From Mycobacteriaceae bacterium 1482268.1 (GTDB taxonomy: Bacteria > Actinomycetota > Actinomycetes > Mycobacteriales > Mycobacteriaceae), in assembly GCA_001665255.1 (NCBI GenBank), contig LZSH01000550.1, positions 1 to 53,905 on the forward strand: a stretch of DNA of 53,905 nucleotides. Direction: 5' to 3'. Within the stretch, counting starts at the first letter, position 1; each line of letters opens with the position of its first letter. The position numbers were made by a program, and so were the translations under genes. Below, piece after piece: positions 1 through 8,965 of the stretch. Under the pieces are notes generated by a model. It had not been told where the DNA came from. It saw nothing but the letters and a program-made list of their open reading frames with translations, and did not search any database.

Positions 1-77
1 CAGGCTCAGCCTTTGTCCTCGACGAGCGGGGTCCGGCGGCAGGACACCCAGCACCGGTGCACCGACCGACTCGGCGG
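1..77. repeat. 77-bp perfect inverted repeat, left arm
   Basis: Bases 1-77 are the exact reverse complement of 531-607. The match ends at position 78 versus 530 (mismatch), and it begins at the first base of the window. The arm contains a 10-bp palindrome, gcaccggtgc (51-60). It codes for the junction between the Wzz membrane domain and the kinase domain. Confidence 0.95.
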
Positions 78-540
78 CTTGTTCGACAGATCGCACGCGG
101 CGGTCCAGGCAACCGATCGCCCACTTGGCCAGGAAGCCCAGAATCAGCCCGACGATCAGGCCGCTCGAAACGACGATCAGCGTGTTCGGTGACGAGGGTG
201 ACTCCGGCTGTTCAGCCTTCTGGATCACCTCGACAGTCGAAATGGGCTGGTTCGACCCGATCGGAGTCTCCAGCCTGGATACGTACTGGGTGAAGCCTGC
301 CGCGTACGCGTTCGCGATATCTGCCGCCCGCTTCGGGGAGCTGTCCGTGACAGACAACTGCACCAGGACGGTCTTCGGTATCTGTTCTGCTGTCACCCTT
401 TTCGACAAGTCATCGGGTGTCGTCGTCAGCGCGAGGTCGGATATCACCTTCACTGCAAGGTCGCGGCTCTTGGCCAGCTCGGTGTAGGTGGCTGCGCGCT
501 GCTGGGAGAAGAGATCGCCGGAGTAGGCGCCCGCCGAGTC
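1..540 (-). pseudogene. Wzz-type chain-length domain, piece of a split Wzz/tyrosine-kinase gene
   Basis: The minus strand is open from 627 to the window edge and reads like the C-terminal half of a Wzz/Wzc chain-length determinant: a helical periplasmic part (SQQRAATYTELAKSRDLAV), a proline-rich stretch, a membrane segment (LIVVSSGLIVGLILGFLAKW), then a juxtamembrane cytoplasmic stretch ending GAPVLGVLPPDPARRG. In Wzc/CpsD fusion proteins this leads straight into the kinase domain. Here the frame runs off the window start, while the kinase domain continues on the opposite strand from 554. The last 77 bases are present again, inverted, at 531-607. Upstream, the minus-strand frame has no ATG, GTG or TTG codon before a stop at about 630. 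This is therefore one arm of a gene broken by an inversion or by an assembly fold-back; the N-terminal part is not in the window. Confidence 0.75.
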
Positions 541-607
541 GGTCGGTGCACCGGTGCTGGGTGTCCTGCCGCCGGACCCCGCTCGTCGAGGACAAAGGCT
601 GAGCCTG
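531..607. repeat. 77-bp perfect inverted repeat, right arm
   Basis: This is the reverse complement of bases 1-77, base for base. Read on the plus strand it runs in frame into the kinase domain (AESVGAPVLGV...). Upstream of 531 the plus-strand frame hits a TAG at 524, so the two arms mark the two breakpoints of a 453-bp inverted segment (78-530). Confidence 0.95.
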
Positions 608-1258
608 GACGCGGACGGCAGGTCGGCCTATGCGGATGCGCTTCGCAAGTTGCGCACGAACGTGCTGTATGCCGACGTCGACTCGCCGCCGAAGACCATC
701 GCATTTATCTCACCGACGTCGACGATTTCGACCACCGCGACCGCCACCAATCTTGCTGTCGTCCTCGACGGGATGGGCCGCAGAGTGGTTCTGGTCGACG
801 CAGATATGCGTCAGCCACGCCTGGCCCGGTACCTGGGCGAAGTGGTGTATCCCGCCGATCGGTACGCACCGGCCGGACGCGACGCCGGTCCGCACGCGAG
901 CCTCGGCTCTGTCATCACCGGTGCGGCGGGGATTGATGATGCGATCGGGCGGATCCCCGGCACCTCCCTCGACGTGCTCTCAGCAGGTCCGCCGTCGAAG
1001 GCGTCGGGCGAGATACTGGCTTCTGACTCGCTTGTGAAACTTCTGACCGAGTTGCGCAACACCTACGACTTCGTTTTCTGCGACACGCCCGGCATGTCGA
1101 CCGCGACCGATGCCACCGTCACCGGACTCGCTTGCGATGCAGTCGTGCTGGTGGCGGTCCAGGGGAAGACGCGGCGCGACGACTTGTCGGGGGGGAGCGA
1201 GACGCTGCGGGGCCTCGGCGCCAAGGTTATCGGGGTCGTATTGACGGAATCACGGTGA
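554..1258 (+). CDS. CpsD/Wzc-type tyrosine-kinase domain with a degenerate P-loop (gene lacks its N-terminus)
   Basis: This is the cytoplasmic domain of a bacterial tyrosine kinase (BY-kinase) that normally controls polysaccharide chain length with its Wzz part. What is kept: the lead-in AYADALRKLRTN, the Walker A' strand VVLVDADMRQP and a Walker B-like strand FVFCDTPG. The Walker A loop, usually GxGKST, here reads SPTSTISTTATATNLA and has no lysine, so ATP binding is doubtful. The protein ends GVVLTESR with no tyrosine cluster. The 554 GTG is only the first start codon in the open frame; the true gene should begin in the Wzz part, which lies inverted at 1-540. The GH71-like gene follows 4 bases downstream. 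I infer a regulatory pseudokinase; its catalytic state is unproven. Confidence 0.75.
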   Translation: MLGVLPPDPARRGQRLSLDADGRSAYADALRKLRTNVLYADVDSPPKTIAFISPTSTISTTATATNLAVVLDGMGRRVVLVDADMRQPRLARYLGEVVYPADRYAPAGRDAGPHASLGSVITGAAGIDDAIGRIPGTSLDVLSAGPPSKASGEILASDSLVKLLTELRNTYDFVFCDTPGMSTATDATVTGLACDAVVLVAVQGKTRRDDLSGGSETLRGLGAKVIGVVLTESR

Positions 1259-1262
1259 ATGC

Positions 1263-2756
1263 GTGGGCGGACTAAAGGTTCCATTGCCGGCGATTGGTCT
1301 TGCGGCCGCGGTGTTGATGTTCGCGGCTGCGGTGGTGTATCCGGTTGGCCTCGGCGTTGAGCATTACCCGACAACCGACCGTCCGCCGGCCGTCGACGCG
1401 CCCGCCGACGGGCGGCTCGTGTTCGCCCATTACTTTCCGCCTTATCCGATATCGATCGACAACAAAGACCCGGCCGCGGATTACTACACCACCCAATACC
1501 TAAGTCCTGCAGGGGAAGAGGGTGCCTATGCGGCGTACGGTGGACACCTGCGCGACCGCCCGCTCCCCAGAAAACCTCGGCCCGAGTCGGATTGGCGGCA
1601 ACTCGATCTCGCACAGGAGATCGAGCAGGCGTCATCGGCCGGTATCGACGGATTCAGCGTTGACATCCTTACCGCGCACGACGACCTCAACTGGATAGCG
1701 CCCATACCGTCGATGTTGTTGGCTGTCGCCGAAAAGACGGATCCGGCGTTCAAGATCATGCTGATGCCGGATATGAGCGCAGATCCCAGCGCGTTCTCGA
1801 CCCCGGGGCAACTAGCGTCCGAGATGGCTTTTCTGGCCGCGAGTCCGGCCGCGTTCCGACTCGATGACGGTCGGCTGGTGGTGTCTCCGTTCTACGCCGA
1901 AAACCGGCCGGCGTCCTGGTGGCAAGAGTTCATCGGGGCAATGAAATCGCGATACCACATCGACGTCGCGCTGGTGCCGGTGTTTCTCGATCTGAACGCG
2001 AATATCACTGCGTTCGCACCGATCTCGTACGGCATGTCGATCTGGGGTGGCAAGAGTCCCGCGTCGAGCCCGCCGACCGGCTTTCCACTGGATCTCATCG
2101 GAAGCGTGCACGCGCTGGGCAAGATGTGGATGCAGCCCGTGTCCGCACAGGATTACCGTCCGAGCAGCCAGGTGTACGACGAGGCAGAGAACACGACAAC
2201 TCTGCGCAACATGTGGCAGATCGCGATAAACGGAAACGCGGACTGGGTACAGATCGTCACCTGGAACGACTACTCGGAAAGCACCGCGATTGCCCCATCG
2301 GTGCGGCACGGCAGTGCCCTGCTCGACATCTGCTCGTATTACATCTCGTACTTCAAAGACGGCGCGCCTCCGCCCGTCACGACGGAGCGGCTATTTCTCA
2401 GTCACCGAACCCAGCTGATCGACGCCTCGCCCTCGGCGCAGACCATGCTCGCCGACCTTCGGGACGGAAGCACGCCAGGCCGGGATGCGGTCGAGGTGCT
2501 GAGCTTTTTGGCACAGCCCGCAACGGTGACGGTCAATGTCGGACCGGCGACGACCGTGTGCGACGTCCCGGCGGGAGTGTCGACCTGCGTGGCGCCCGTC
2601 GGCCGGCCAGACGCCAATGGACTTTCCGTCAGTGCCACCATGTCTCGCGGCAACCATGCGGTGATGAGCGTGTCCTCGCCGTACAAGATCGTCGCGGACC
2701 CCCCGATTCAAGACCTGTCCTACACAGTGTCAGAAAGCAGCGCAAATGGCTCTTAG
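1263..2756 (+). CDS. Endo-1,3-alpha-glucanase-like glycosyl hydrolase (GH71 type)
   Basis: This 497-residue protein starts with an uncleaved anchor or signal segment (about residues 8-30, hydrophobic, AAAVLMFAAAVV). The region LVFAHYFPPYPISID, the phrase GIDGFSVDILTAHDDLNW and the later VTWNDYSEST resemble GH71 family alpha-1,3-glucanases, which use acidic residues in a TIM-barrel. The last 100 residues look like a separate beta-rich domain. The likely place of action is outside the membrane, trimming or releasing an alpha-glucan-like polymer made by this locus. It starts at a GTG 4 bases after the kinase stop and overlaps the next gene by 11 bases, so the three genes are probably one operon. 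The substrate is inferred from family resemblance only. Confidence 0.7.
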   Translation: MGGLKVPLPAIGLAAAVLMFAAAVVYPVGLGVEHYPTTDRPPAVDAPADGRLVFAHYFPPYPISIDNKDPAADYYTTQYLSPAGEEGAYAAYGGHLRDRPLPRKPRPESDWRQLDLAQEIEQASSAGIDGFSVDILTAHDDLNWIAPIPSMLLAVAEKTDPAFKIMLMPDMSADPSAFSTPGQLASEMAFLAASPAAFRLDDGRLVVSPFYAENRPASWWQEFIGAMKSRYHIDVALVPVFLDLNANITAFAPISYGMSIWGGKSPASSPPTGFPLDLIGSVHALGKMWMQPVSAQDYRPSSQVYDEAENTTTLRNMWQIAINGNADWVQIVTWNDYSESTAIAPSVRHGSALLDICSYYISYFKDGAPPPVTTERLFLSHRTQLIDASPSAQTMLADLRDGSTPGRDAVEVLSFLAQPATVTVNVGPATTVCDVPAGVSTCVAPVGRPDANGLSVSATMSRGNHAVMSVSSPYKIVADPPIQDLSYTVSESSANGS

Positions 2757-3966
2757 GCGTGCCTGGAGATTGGCGTCACTTCTCGTCGTGTGTGTGGCTT
2801 TGCTACCGGCTTGCTCGATGGCAAGCTCGCAGGTCGATCCCCCACGACCGCCCAACCCCGCACAACCTCTCCCGACCATCCGACCGGAAGTTCGCCAACA
2901 ACGCGGAACGATCATCAGCTCGACACAAATTCCCGATCTCTCACCACCGCTGCGTGCCGTGGGCGCTACCAAGTACACGGTGGCCTACCGGTCGACCTCC
3001 GGGATCGACGGAACCGAACAGAACGTATCCGGAACGATCTTGGTTCCCCCTGGTGAACCGCCACTCGACGGCTGGCCCGTGATCGCCTACGGGCACGGTG
3101 GAAGCGGCATATCGACCGAATGTGGTCCGTCGCGCTTCCCGGACCTGAAGGGCTATGACGACGTGGCGGCATCACTTGTCGCGCTTGGTTATATTGTGGC
3201 GCTTACCGATTACGAAGGGCTCGGAATGGGCGGCGTCTACCCCTTCCTGGAACCCGCCACGGCGGCCTTCAACATGATCGATTCCGTGCGCGCGGCCCGC
3301 CAAATCGTCCCTGACGCATCGACGCGATGGCTCGCTGTAGGAGTATCGGAAGGGGGACAGGCGAGTTGGGCCGCCAACGAACTCGCCAAGGATTATGGAG
3401 AGGGCCTTCAGTTCCTCGGCTCGGCCTCACTGTCTCCATTCGTGGACCTCTCCGAGCTTCCTGGCCTCGCCGAGGCAGGGTGGCTTACAAAGGCTCAGCA
3501 GGCCATGTTGCCTGCTCTTGTGTTCGGATTGAGAAATACCCACCCGAACCTCAATCCTGACGACTACCTCCACGGCGCGCTGGCCCGGAATCAGGACATG
3601 TGGTTGGCGTGCGCTGGACCGTTGGCCGCACGGCAATCGACAGCCGTCGGCGAGCTCAAAATAGCTGATAGCCAACCCGTCACCGCGGAAGCGCGGGAAG
3701 CGCTTCGGCAGGCGCTGCGCTCATACGCGTTACCCCAAAGGCTCTCTACCGCGCCCATGTTGGTGATCACGGGAAGCGACGACGATACCGTGCGTTCCCA
3801 ATGGATCACTTCGGCGGTCGAGAGAGCGTGTGCTCAGGGAGGGGTTGTGGAATTCGTCGTCCGTCCTGGGGAAGGGCACCACAATCTCGAGGGCGGTCCA
3901 CGCGTAGCGCAATGGTTGAGCGAACGTCTTACCGGGGAACCGCCCGTGAACACCTGCGGCGCATGA
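2746..3966 (+). CDS. Secreted lipase-family lipoprotein
   Basis: This 406-residue protein has a lipoprotein signal (LLPAC lipobox near residue 23). It has the fold signatures of the secretory lipase (LIP) group of alpha/beta-hydrolases: the oxyanion region VIAYGHGGSG, the nucleophile elbow GVSEGGQ (near residue 203), an acidic residue in TGSDDDTV and a histidine in GEGHHNLE. It is expected to be anchored outside the cell membrane and to hydrolyse an ester. Its gene starts inside the end of the glucanase gene (11-base overlap), which suggests translational coupling. A role in removing acyl groups from the polysaccharide, or in handling surface lipids, is inference from position; the substrate is unknown. 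Confidence 0.75.
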   Translation: MALRRAWRLASLLVVCVALLPACSMASSQVDPPRPPNPAQPLPTIRPEVRQQRGTIISSTQIPDLSPPLRAVGATKYTVAYRSTSGIDGTEQNVSGTILVPPGEPPLDGWPVIAYGHGGSGISTECGPSRFPDLKGYDDVAASLVALGYIVALTDYEGLGMGGVYPFLEPATAAFNMIDSVRAARQIVPDASTRWLAVGVSEGGQASWAANELAKDYGEGLQFLGSASLSPFVDLSELPGLAEAGWLTKAQQAMLPALVFGLRNTHPNLNPDDYLHGALARNQDMWLACAGPLAARQSTAVGELKIADSQPVTAEAREALRQALRSYALPQRLSTAPMLVITGSDDDTVRSQWITSAVERACAQGGVVEFVVRPGEGHHNLEGGPRVAQWLSERLTGEPPVNTCGA

Positions 3967-3975
3967 GTCCAACTG

Positions 3976-5127
3976 CTACGTCGTCGCCGGACTTCCCTCG
4001 GCTGCCAGTCCGAGAACCCGTCGATAGGTCCGCTCGAGCACATCCGTCACAGATGCCATCCCGGATCGTTCCGAAACGGCGCGACGGGCGTTCTCGCCCA
4101 TAGCGATTGCCTTGCGCGGGTCATCGAGTAGTCCCCGCACGGCGTTGGTCAGGCTCTCGAGTTCCGGCCCGACGACGATGCCGCTTTGCGTCTCCTCGAC
4201 CAGCGGGGCCAGCCCACAGGTGTCCGTGACGACGACCGGCAAACCGACCGCCATTGCTTCGAGCACGCTCATCGGATACGGTTCGTCCACTGCAGGAAGG
4301 ACATAGACAGCGGCCTTCCTCAACCTCGATGCGGTGTGATCCGAATCCAGATGGCCCTCGCAGCGCACATACGACTCCAACCCGAATTCTGCTATCAGGG
4401 CCTCAGCTTCAGATCTGGCGCCCTCGTCCGGACCCACCAGTGAGAACCGTGCGCCGTATCCTTCGGCGATCAACTGCTGGGCCATTCGGACGAACATGTC
4501 CGGGCGCTTTCGCGGATGAAGACGCGCGAGGAACAGGACCTCGGGCTGTTGCCCGGATGCAGACGCATTGCGCGGGATCGCTTCCGGCACGCCGTTGTTG
4601 AGCTCACACATAGTGAGCGATTCGCCGGCTACGCCACGGAGATCACGGGATTCGCGTGGGGTCAGGTGGAATACGGTGCTGGCTGACCGAAGGACCGGCC
4701 GAGTCCAGAAGGCGTCCAGCGGCTTGGCGAGCAAGTTGCTACTGAAGTCGATCATTCCGTGAGGCTGCACCACGACGGGAATACCTCGCTTGAGGCAGAC
4801 CCGCGCGGCGGGCAGCGTGACGAAGTCCCTGGCCAGATGCACGTGAACAAGATCGAACTCCGACGCGTGGTCGCCGATCCAGCGCGTCATGCCGGCCGCA
4901 CCGAGACCGGCGAACCCGATCCGCGGAATTCGCGTTCGCGCTTCGAACAACTCGACTCGCACGCCGCCGATGGAGTCCGGCAGTGGGTCGAAACCGCGCG
5001 CGGCGGCAGCGACCACGACGTCGTGGCCGCGATCCTGCAGTGCCGCTGCTTGATTCAGGGCAACCCTGACGGGGCCTCCGTAGGCGGCATCGGGCGAAAT
5101 GAGGGTAACGACATGGAGGATGCGCAT
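3976..5127 (-). CDS. Glycosyltransferase family 4
   Basis: This 383-residue GT-B retaining glycosyltransferase begins MRILHVVTL with a glycine-rich GGPVRVALNQAAAL nucleotide-fold start. It carries a mid-protein domain junction (PEVLFLARLHPRKRPDM) and the GT4 donor-site motif with the EX7E-type pattern EPYPMSVLEAMAVGLPVV. It should transfer a sugar from a nucleotide-sugar to the growing lipid-linked repeat unit at the inner face of the membrane. The start at 5127 was chosen over the longer frame to 5205 because a strong AAGGAG site lies just upstream and family members begin at MRILHVV. It is the last gene of a five-gene minus-strand run that begins at 8965. The sugar specificity cannot be read from the sequence. 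Confidence 0.8.
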   Translation of the reverse strand: MRILHVVTLISPDAAYGGPVRVALNQAAALQDRGHDVVVAAAARGFDPLPDSIGGVRVELFEARTRIPRIGFAGLGAAGMTRWIGDHASEFDLVHVHLARDFVTLPAARVCLKRGIPVVVQPHGMIDFSSNLLAKPLDAFWTRPVLRSASTVFHLTPRESRDLRGVAGESLTMCELNNGVPEAIPRNASASGQQPEVLFLARLHPRKRPDMFVRMAQQLIAEGYGARFSLVGPDEGARSEAEALIAEFGLESYVRCEGHLDSDHTASRLRKAAVYVLPAVDEPYPMSVLEAMAVGLPVVVTDTCGLAPLVEETQSGIVVGPELESLTNAVRGLLDDPRKAIAMGENARRAVSERSGMASVTDVLERTYRRVLGLAAEGSPATT

Positions 5128-5155
5128 TGCCGTTCTCCTTTCCGACCCTCGAATC

Positions 5156-5695
5156 TCAGGCAACGGTGGCGCGGGGGCCATGCACCAACGCGCCGGCGGG
5201 GACATCGGATGTCACGAGTGCCGTGGCGCCCACGACAGCGTCGTCACCGATGACCACGCCTCGTAGAACCGTCGCCCGCGTGGCGATCCACGCTCCGTCT
5301 CCGACGCAGATCGGTGCATTGTCGAACTCGAATGTGGGGGAGCGGCGATCGTGACTGCCCGTGCACAGCAGAACATCCTGTGAAATACAGACATCGTCTC
5401 CGATGGTGACCTGCTCGAGATTGAGAATCCAGGTACCTTCTCCGATCCAGGAATTGGTTCCCACCGCCAGCTTCCACGGCCAGTGAAGCCGCACGCGATG
5501 CCGGATCAGCGTCCCCTTGCCTATCTGCGCGCCGAACGCTCTGAGCACCAACGTCCGCAATCTGGCCGGACACCACCAGCGGGTGACGAGCAGGTCTGAG
5601 ATCGCATACCAGGCAATCTGGGTCATCAGGCCCCGCCCCTTGTCGTACCCGGATCCGGTGAAGCCGGCGAGCGATCGCCGTCCGGACCCGATCAT
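5156..5695 (-). CDS. WcaF-like putative colanic-acid-type acetyltransferase
   Basis: This 179-residue left-handed beta-helix acyltransferase resembles WcaF. The N-terminal SLAGFTGSGYDKGRG is typical of the group. It is followed by FGAQIGKGTLIRHRVRLHWPWKL, the central CTGSHD with the catalytic-type histidine, and hexapeptide turns (VIGDDAVVGATALVTSDVPAG). It should O-acetylate a sugar, in related systems fucose. The ATG at 5695 overlaps the stop of the fucose-synthase gene in an ATGA, which fixes the start and couples the two genes. Together with gmd and fcl this suggests an acetylated fucose residue in the polymer; this is inference. Confidence 0.82.
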   Translation of the reverse strand: MIGSGRRSLAGFTGSGYDKGRGLMTQIAWYAISDLLVTRWWCPARLRTLVLRAFGAQIGKGTLIRHRVRLHWPWKLAVGTNSWIGEGTWILNLEQVTIGDDVCISQDVLLCTGSHDRRSPTFEFDNAPICVGDGAWIATRATVLRGVVIGDDAVVGATALVTSDVPAGALVHGPRATVA

Positions 5696-6678
5696 GCTCG
5701 AACGGTCTCTCGGTTCTTCCGATACCAGTCGACCGTCGACATTATCCCTTCCCGCAGGCCTGTCCGAGGAGTCCAACCCGTGCTTCGCAACAGGCTGACG
5801 TCTAGTAACTTCCGTGGCGTGCCGTCCGGCATCGATGCGTCCCACTGCGTGACTCCTTGGAAATCGGTCGCTTCGGCAACCAGCGAGGCGATGTCGGCGA
5901 TGGTGGCATCGGTGCCGGTGCCGACGTTGACATGGCTTGGCCCGTCGTAGTTCTCGAGAAGATGAAGGCACGCGTCTGCCATGTCGTCGACATGCAGTAG
6001 CTCGCGGCGCGGCTTGCCGGTGCCCCAGTTCGTGACGACCGGCTGCCCGTCCTGCGCGGCCTGATCGTAGCGTCGGATAAGGGCGGGCAACACGTGCGAA
6101 CCCTCCGGCGAAAAGTTGTCTTCCGGGCCGTACAGATTCGTCGGCATCGCCGAGATCCACGGCAGCCCATATTGGCGGCGAACGGCCTGAACATGAAGTA
6201 TGCCAGCGATCTTCGCTATCGCGTAGGCATCATTGGTCGGCTCCAGGTGACCGGTGAGGAGGTACTCCTCCCGGATGGGTTGCGGCGCGAACTTCGGATA
6301 GATGCATGACGATCCGAGGAACAACAAGCGACGGGTACGAACTGCCGCCGCCGCGTCGAGGACGTTGGTCTGGATCCGGACATTCTCGGAGAGGAATTCT
6401 GCCGGAAAGGTGTTGTTGGCTTTGATCCCACCGACTCTGGCGGCAGCAAGTACCACCACCGACGGCTTCAGCTCGGAGAAGAAGTCGAAGACATCGGCGC
6501 GCGCGGTGAGGTCGAGCTCACCAGACGTGCGACCGACCAGATCGGTGAAGCCTGCGCTTTCGAGCCTTCGCCAGATCGCCGAACCGACGAGTCCGCGGTG
6601 ACCCGCGACGAAAACGGTTTCGTCTTTGTCGAGTCGGAGGGTCGTCGAGTCAGCATCGCCGGTCACGTCGAGGGCCAT
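5692..6678 (-). CDS. fcl: GDP-L-fucose synthase
   Basis: This 328-residue short-chain dehydrogenase performs the 3,5-epimerisation and 4-reduction of GDP-4-keto-6-deoxy-mannose to GDP-L-fucose in the cytosol. It shows the N-terminal NADP site [16 protein letters not shown], the conserved [11 protein letters not shown], the SSCIYPK segment with the catalytic serine region, and the YAIAKIAG box (Tyr-x3-Lys). The ATG at 6678 lies inside the end of gmd (16-base overlap) and matches the family N-terminus better than the longer frame to 6789. Its partner gmd is directly upstream. Confidence 0.92.
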   Translation of the reverse strand: MALDVTGDADSTTLRLDKDETVFVAGHRGLVGSAIWRRLESAGFTDLVGRTSGELDLTARADVFDFFSELKPSVVVLAAARVGGIKANNTFPAEFLSENVRIQTNVLDAAAAVRTRRLLFLGSSCIYPKFAPQPIREEYLLTGHLEPTNDAYAIAKIAGILHVQAVRRQYGLPWISAMPTNLYGPEDNFSPEGSHVLPALIRRYDQAAQDGQPVVTNWGTGKPRRELLHVDDMADACLHLLENYDGPSHVNVGTGTDATIADIASLVAEATDFQGVTQWDASMPDGTPRKLLDVSLLRSTGWTPRTGLREGIMSTVDWYRKNRETVRA

Positions 6679-7694
6679 CCCGCCACCATGGGAGCGTCGA
6701 CGTAGGGGCGGCCCTCCGACGCGAGAGCCTTGATGTCGGCGTCGACCATGATCCGGGCCAGATCGGGAGTATGGACCGTCGCCTTCCATCCGAGCTTGCT
6801 TTCGACCTTGCTGGAATCGCCGATCAGCGAATCGACTTCCGCGGGACGTAGATAGCGGTCGTCGTAGCGGACGTGGTCTTCCCAGTCGAGGCCGGCGTGG
6901 TCGAAGGCGAACGTTAGGAAGTCGCGCACGGTGTGGCCCTGGCCGGTGGCGAGCACGTAGTCATCCGGCTCGTCGGCCTGGAGCATGCGCCACATCCCGT
7001 CGACATACTCCGGGGCATACCCCCAGTCACGCACGGCATCGAGATTGCCCATGTACACGTATTCGTCGAGGCCGGCCTTGATGCGTGCCACGGCGCGGGT
7101 TATCTTGCGAGTCACGAATGTCTCACCGCGGCGTGGTGATTCGTGGTTGAACAGGATGCCGTTCACCACGAACATGTCGTAGGCCTCGCGATAGTTCTTA
7201 GTAATCCAGTACGAGAAGACCTTCGAGGCGCCGTATGGCGACCGAGGATGAAATGGTGTGGTTTCGCTTTGCGGAGGTGGCGTCGCGCCGAACATCTCCG
7301 AGCTCGATGCCTGGTAGAAGCGGCATTTCAGACCCGCGAGACGGACCGCCTCGAGCAGTCGCACAGACCCGAGACCGGTGGTGTCGGCAGTGTGCTCCGG
7401 CTCGTCGAAGCTGACGCGGACGTGCGACTGGGCCGCCAGGTTGTACACCTCGTCCGGATCGATCTGGGCTAGGAGCGTGACAAGTCGCGCGCCGTCGCTC
7501 AGGTCGCCGTAATGCAGGAACAGTCTGGCATCACTTTCGTGGGGGTCGACATAAAGGTGGTCGATCCTGGCCGTGTTGAACGTCGACGCACGGCGTATGA
7601 GGCCGTGGACCTCGTACCCTTTGTGCAGCAACAGCTCTGCCAGGTATGAGCCGTCTTGGCCGGTGATTCCGGTGATTAGAGCACGTTTTCGCAT
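6663..7694 (-). CDS. gmd: GDP-mannose 4,6-dehydratase
   Basis: This 343-residue protein converts GDP-D-mannose to GDP-4-keto-6-deoxy-D-mannose using bound NADP. It has the Rossmann motif [17 protein letters not shown] at the N-terminus, [14 protein letters not shown], the SSSEMFG active-site segment and the Tyr-x3-Lys in [12 protein letters not shown]. The length is slightly shorter than that of E. coli Gmd (about 370). It sits between the WcaI-like glycosyltransferase (19-base overlap) and fcl (16-base overlap). With fcl it supplies GDP-L-fucose; alone it could also feed GDP-rhamnose synthesis. Confidence 0.93.
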   Translation of the reverse strand: MRKRALITGITGQDGSYLAELLLHKGYEVHGLIRRASTFNTARIDHLYVDPHESDARLFLHYGDLSDGARLVTLLAQIDPDEVYNLAAQSHVRVSFDEPEHTADTTGLGSVRLLEAVRLAGLKCRFYQASSSEMFGATPPPQSETTPFHPRSPYGASKVFSYWITKNYREAYDMFVVNGILFNHESPRRGETFVTRKITRAVARIKAGLDEYVYMGNLDAVRDWGYAPEYVDGMWRMLQADEPDDYVLATGQGHTVRDFLTFAFDHAGLDWEDHVRYDDRYLRPAEVDSLIGDSSKVESKLGWKATVHTPDLARIMVDADIKALASEGRPYVDAPMVAGWPST

Positions 7695-8965
7695 TGGCGC
7701 TGTGTTCCTTCATCTGTTCGGCGGCCATGATGGAGACGTGCCGCGAGGTCGGTGAGCCATTTCTCAAAACTGTCGATTGCTTGTTGTTCGGAAAGAATCT
7801 CGGTGCGGAACGTCATCCCCGCATTTCCCAGGCGGCGGGCGAGAAGGCGATCGGTCCTCAACCGTTGGACAGCCGCGAGTAGCTCCGACGGATTCTCGGG
7901 GGCGATGACCAAACCGCCGCCGGAGCGGGTGATCTCGGAAGCGGTGATGCTGTTCGCCGATGTCGCCGCGATGACCGGATTTCCGGTCGTGAAGTAAGAC
8001 GTGATCTTGCTCGGCACCGCCATCTCTGCGACGCTGGCCTTTTCGTTGACCAGCAAGACGTCGGCGGCAGCAAGCGCGGCTTGGTACTCCGCGTCGGGCA
8101 GTGGGTCGATCAGCTCCAGGGTCGTGACGCCTGCGGCGAGTTGTTCGAGTTTGGCGCGCTGATTTCCATCGCCGAGAAGCACGAAGCGGACTGGGGCATC
8201 CAAGGATTCGGCCATTTTGGCCGCCTGGATGACGTTGTCGAGCCCTTGTTTGGCACCCATGTTGCCCGCATGCAGGGCCACCGTGACATCGTCCGGCCAG
8301 CCGCGTTTGCGCCGCGCTTCGGCGCGGTCTGCACAGACGGCAGGCTGTAGATGAGTCCAGTTCCTGATCACGGTGATGGAGTTCGCCTGGACGCCGAGAT
8401 CGCGCACCATGTGGTCCTTGAAGCGGTCGTGGATCACAACGACTCCATCGGCGGCACGCAAGACCTTGGACTCGAGTGCCCGCAACAGCGTCGCTGCGAT
8501 CCCGCGGGCTGCGCCCGTTTCCGCCACGCCCAGTCCGTAGAGGTCTTGCACCCAAAGACCCACCATGGGGCGGTATCGAATCGATCTGGCCCGTGCGATC
8601 GCCATCGCCGTCGCCAACAGTGCCGGACTGACACACAGCACCACATCGGGTGCCCCCCATGGAGTTCGGCACAACCGGCTACCGAAACTCAGCTCCATGC
8701 GTATCCGGCCGGGCAGACCGGGCGGTGAGGGCACGTGGTGGAGGAGGTGATCGACGTGAGGACGCCCCGGTGAGTCGATCTCGGTGAGTCCCGCTTCGTA
8801 GCCGGGTGCAACCTTCCACTGCGGGTAGTGCGGCAATCCGGTGAGTACGCGTACCTGATGTCCCCTCGTCGCCAAGCCTTCTGCCAAAGCGGTGGTGTAC
8901 GGCGCAATACCGGTCGACTCAGGTGCGTAGTTGAGGCCGAGGACAAGCACCCGCAGTGAATCCAT
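7676..8965 (-). CDS. WcaI/WbuB-like glycosyltransferase family 4
   Basis: This 429-residue GT-B protein has the WcaI/WbuB-type start [20 protein letters not shown], a [11 protein letters not shown] segment and the GT4 C-terminal domain with [19 protein letters not shown] and [19 protein letters not shown]. Relatives transfer fucose or N-acetyl-amino sugars in colanic acid or O-antigen clusters. The ATG at 8965 was preferred to the frame extension up to 9178, because family members begin at this point. It opens the minus-strand operon GT4-gmd-fcl-wcaF-GT4. The roughly 500-bp region ahead of it is divergent with the flippase gene. A fucosyltransferase role is plausible from the neighbours but not proven. 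Confidence 0.82.
   Translation of the reverse strand: MDSLRVLVLGLNYAPESTGIAPYTTALAEGLATRGHQVRVLTGLPHYPQWKVAPGYEAGLTEIDSPGRPHVDHLLHHVPSPPGLPGRIRMELSFGSRLCRTPWGAPDVVLCVSPALLATAMAIARARSIRYRPMVGLWVQDLYGLGVAETGAARGIAATLLRALESKVLRAADGVVVIHDRFKDHMVRDLGVQANSITVIRNWTHLQPAVCADRAEARRKRGWPDDVTVALHAGNMGAKQGLDNVIQAAKMAESLDAPVRFVLLGDGNQRAKLEQLAAGVTTLELIDPLPDAEYQAALAAADVLLVNEKASVAEMAVPSKITSYFTTGNPVIAATSANSITASEITRSGGGLVIAPENPSELLAAVQRLRTDRLLARRLGNAGMTFRTEILSEQQAIDSFEKWLTDLAARLHHGRRTDEGTQRQCENVL

Noticed and set aside
1919..3082. A 387-codon plus-strand open frame
   Set aside because: It crosses the glucanase and lipase genes in another frame and has a composition of mostly Arg, Ala and Gly without motifs.
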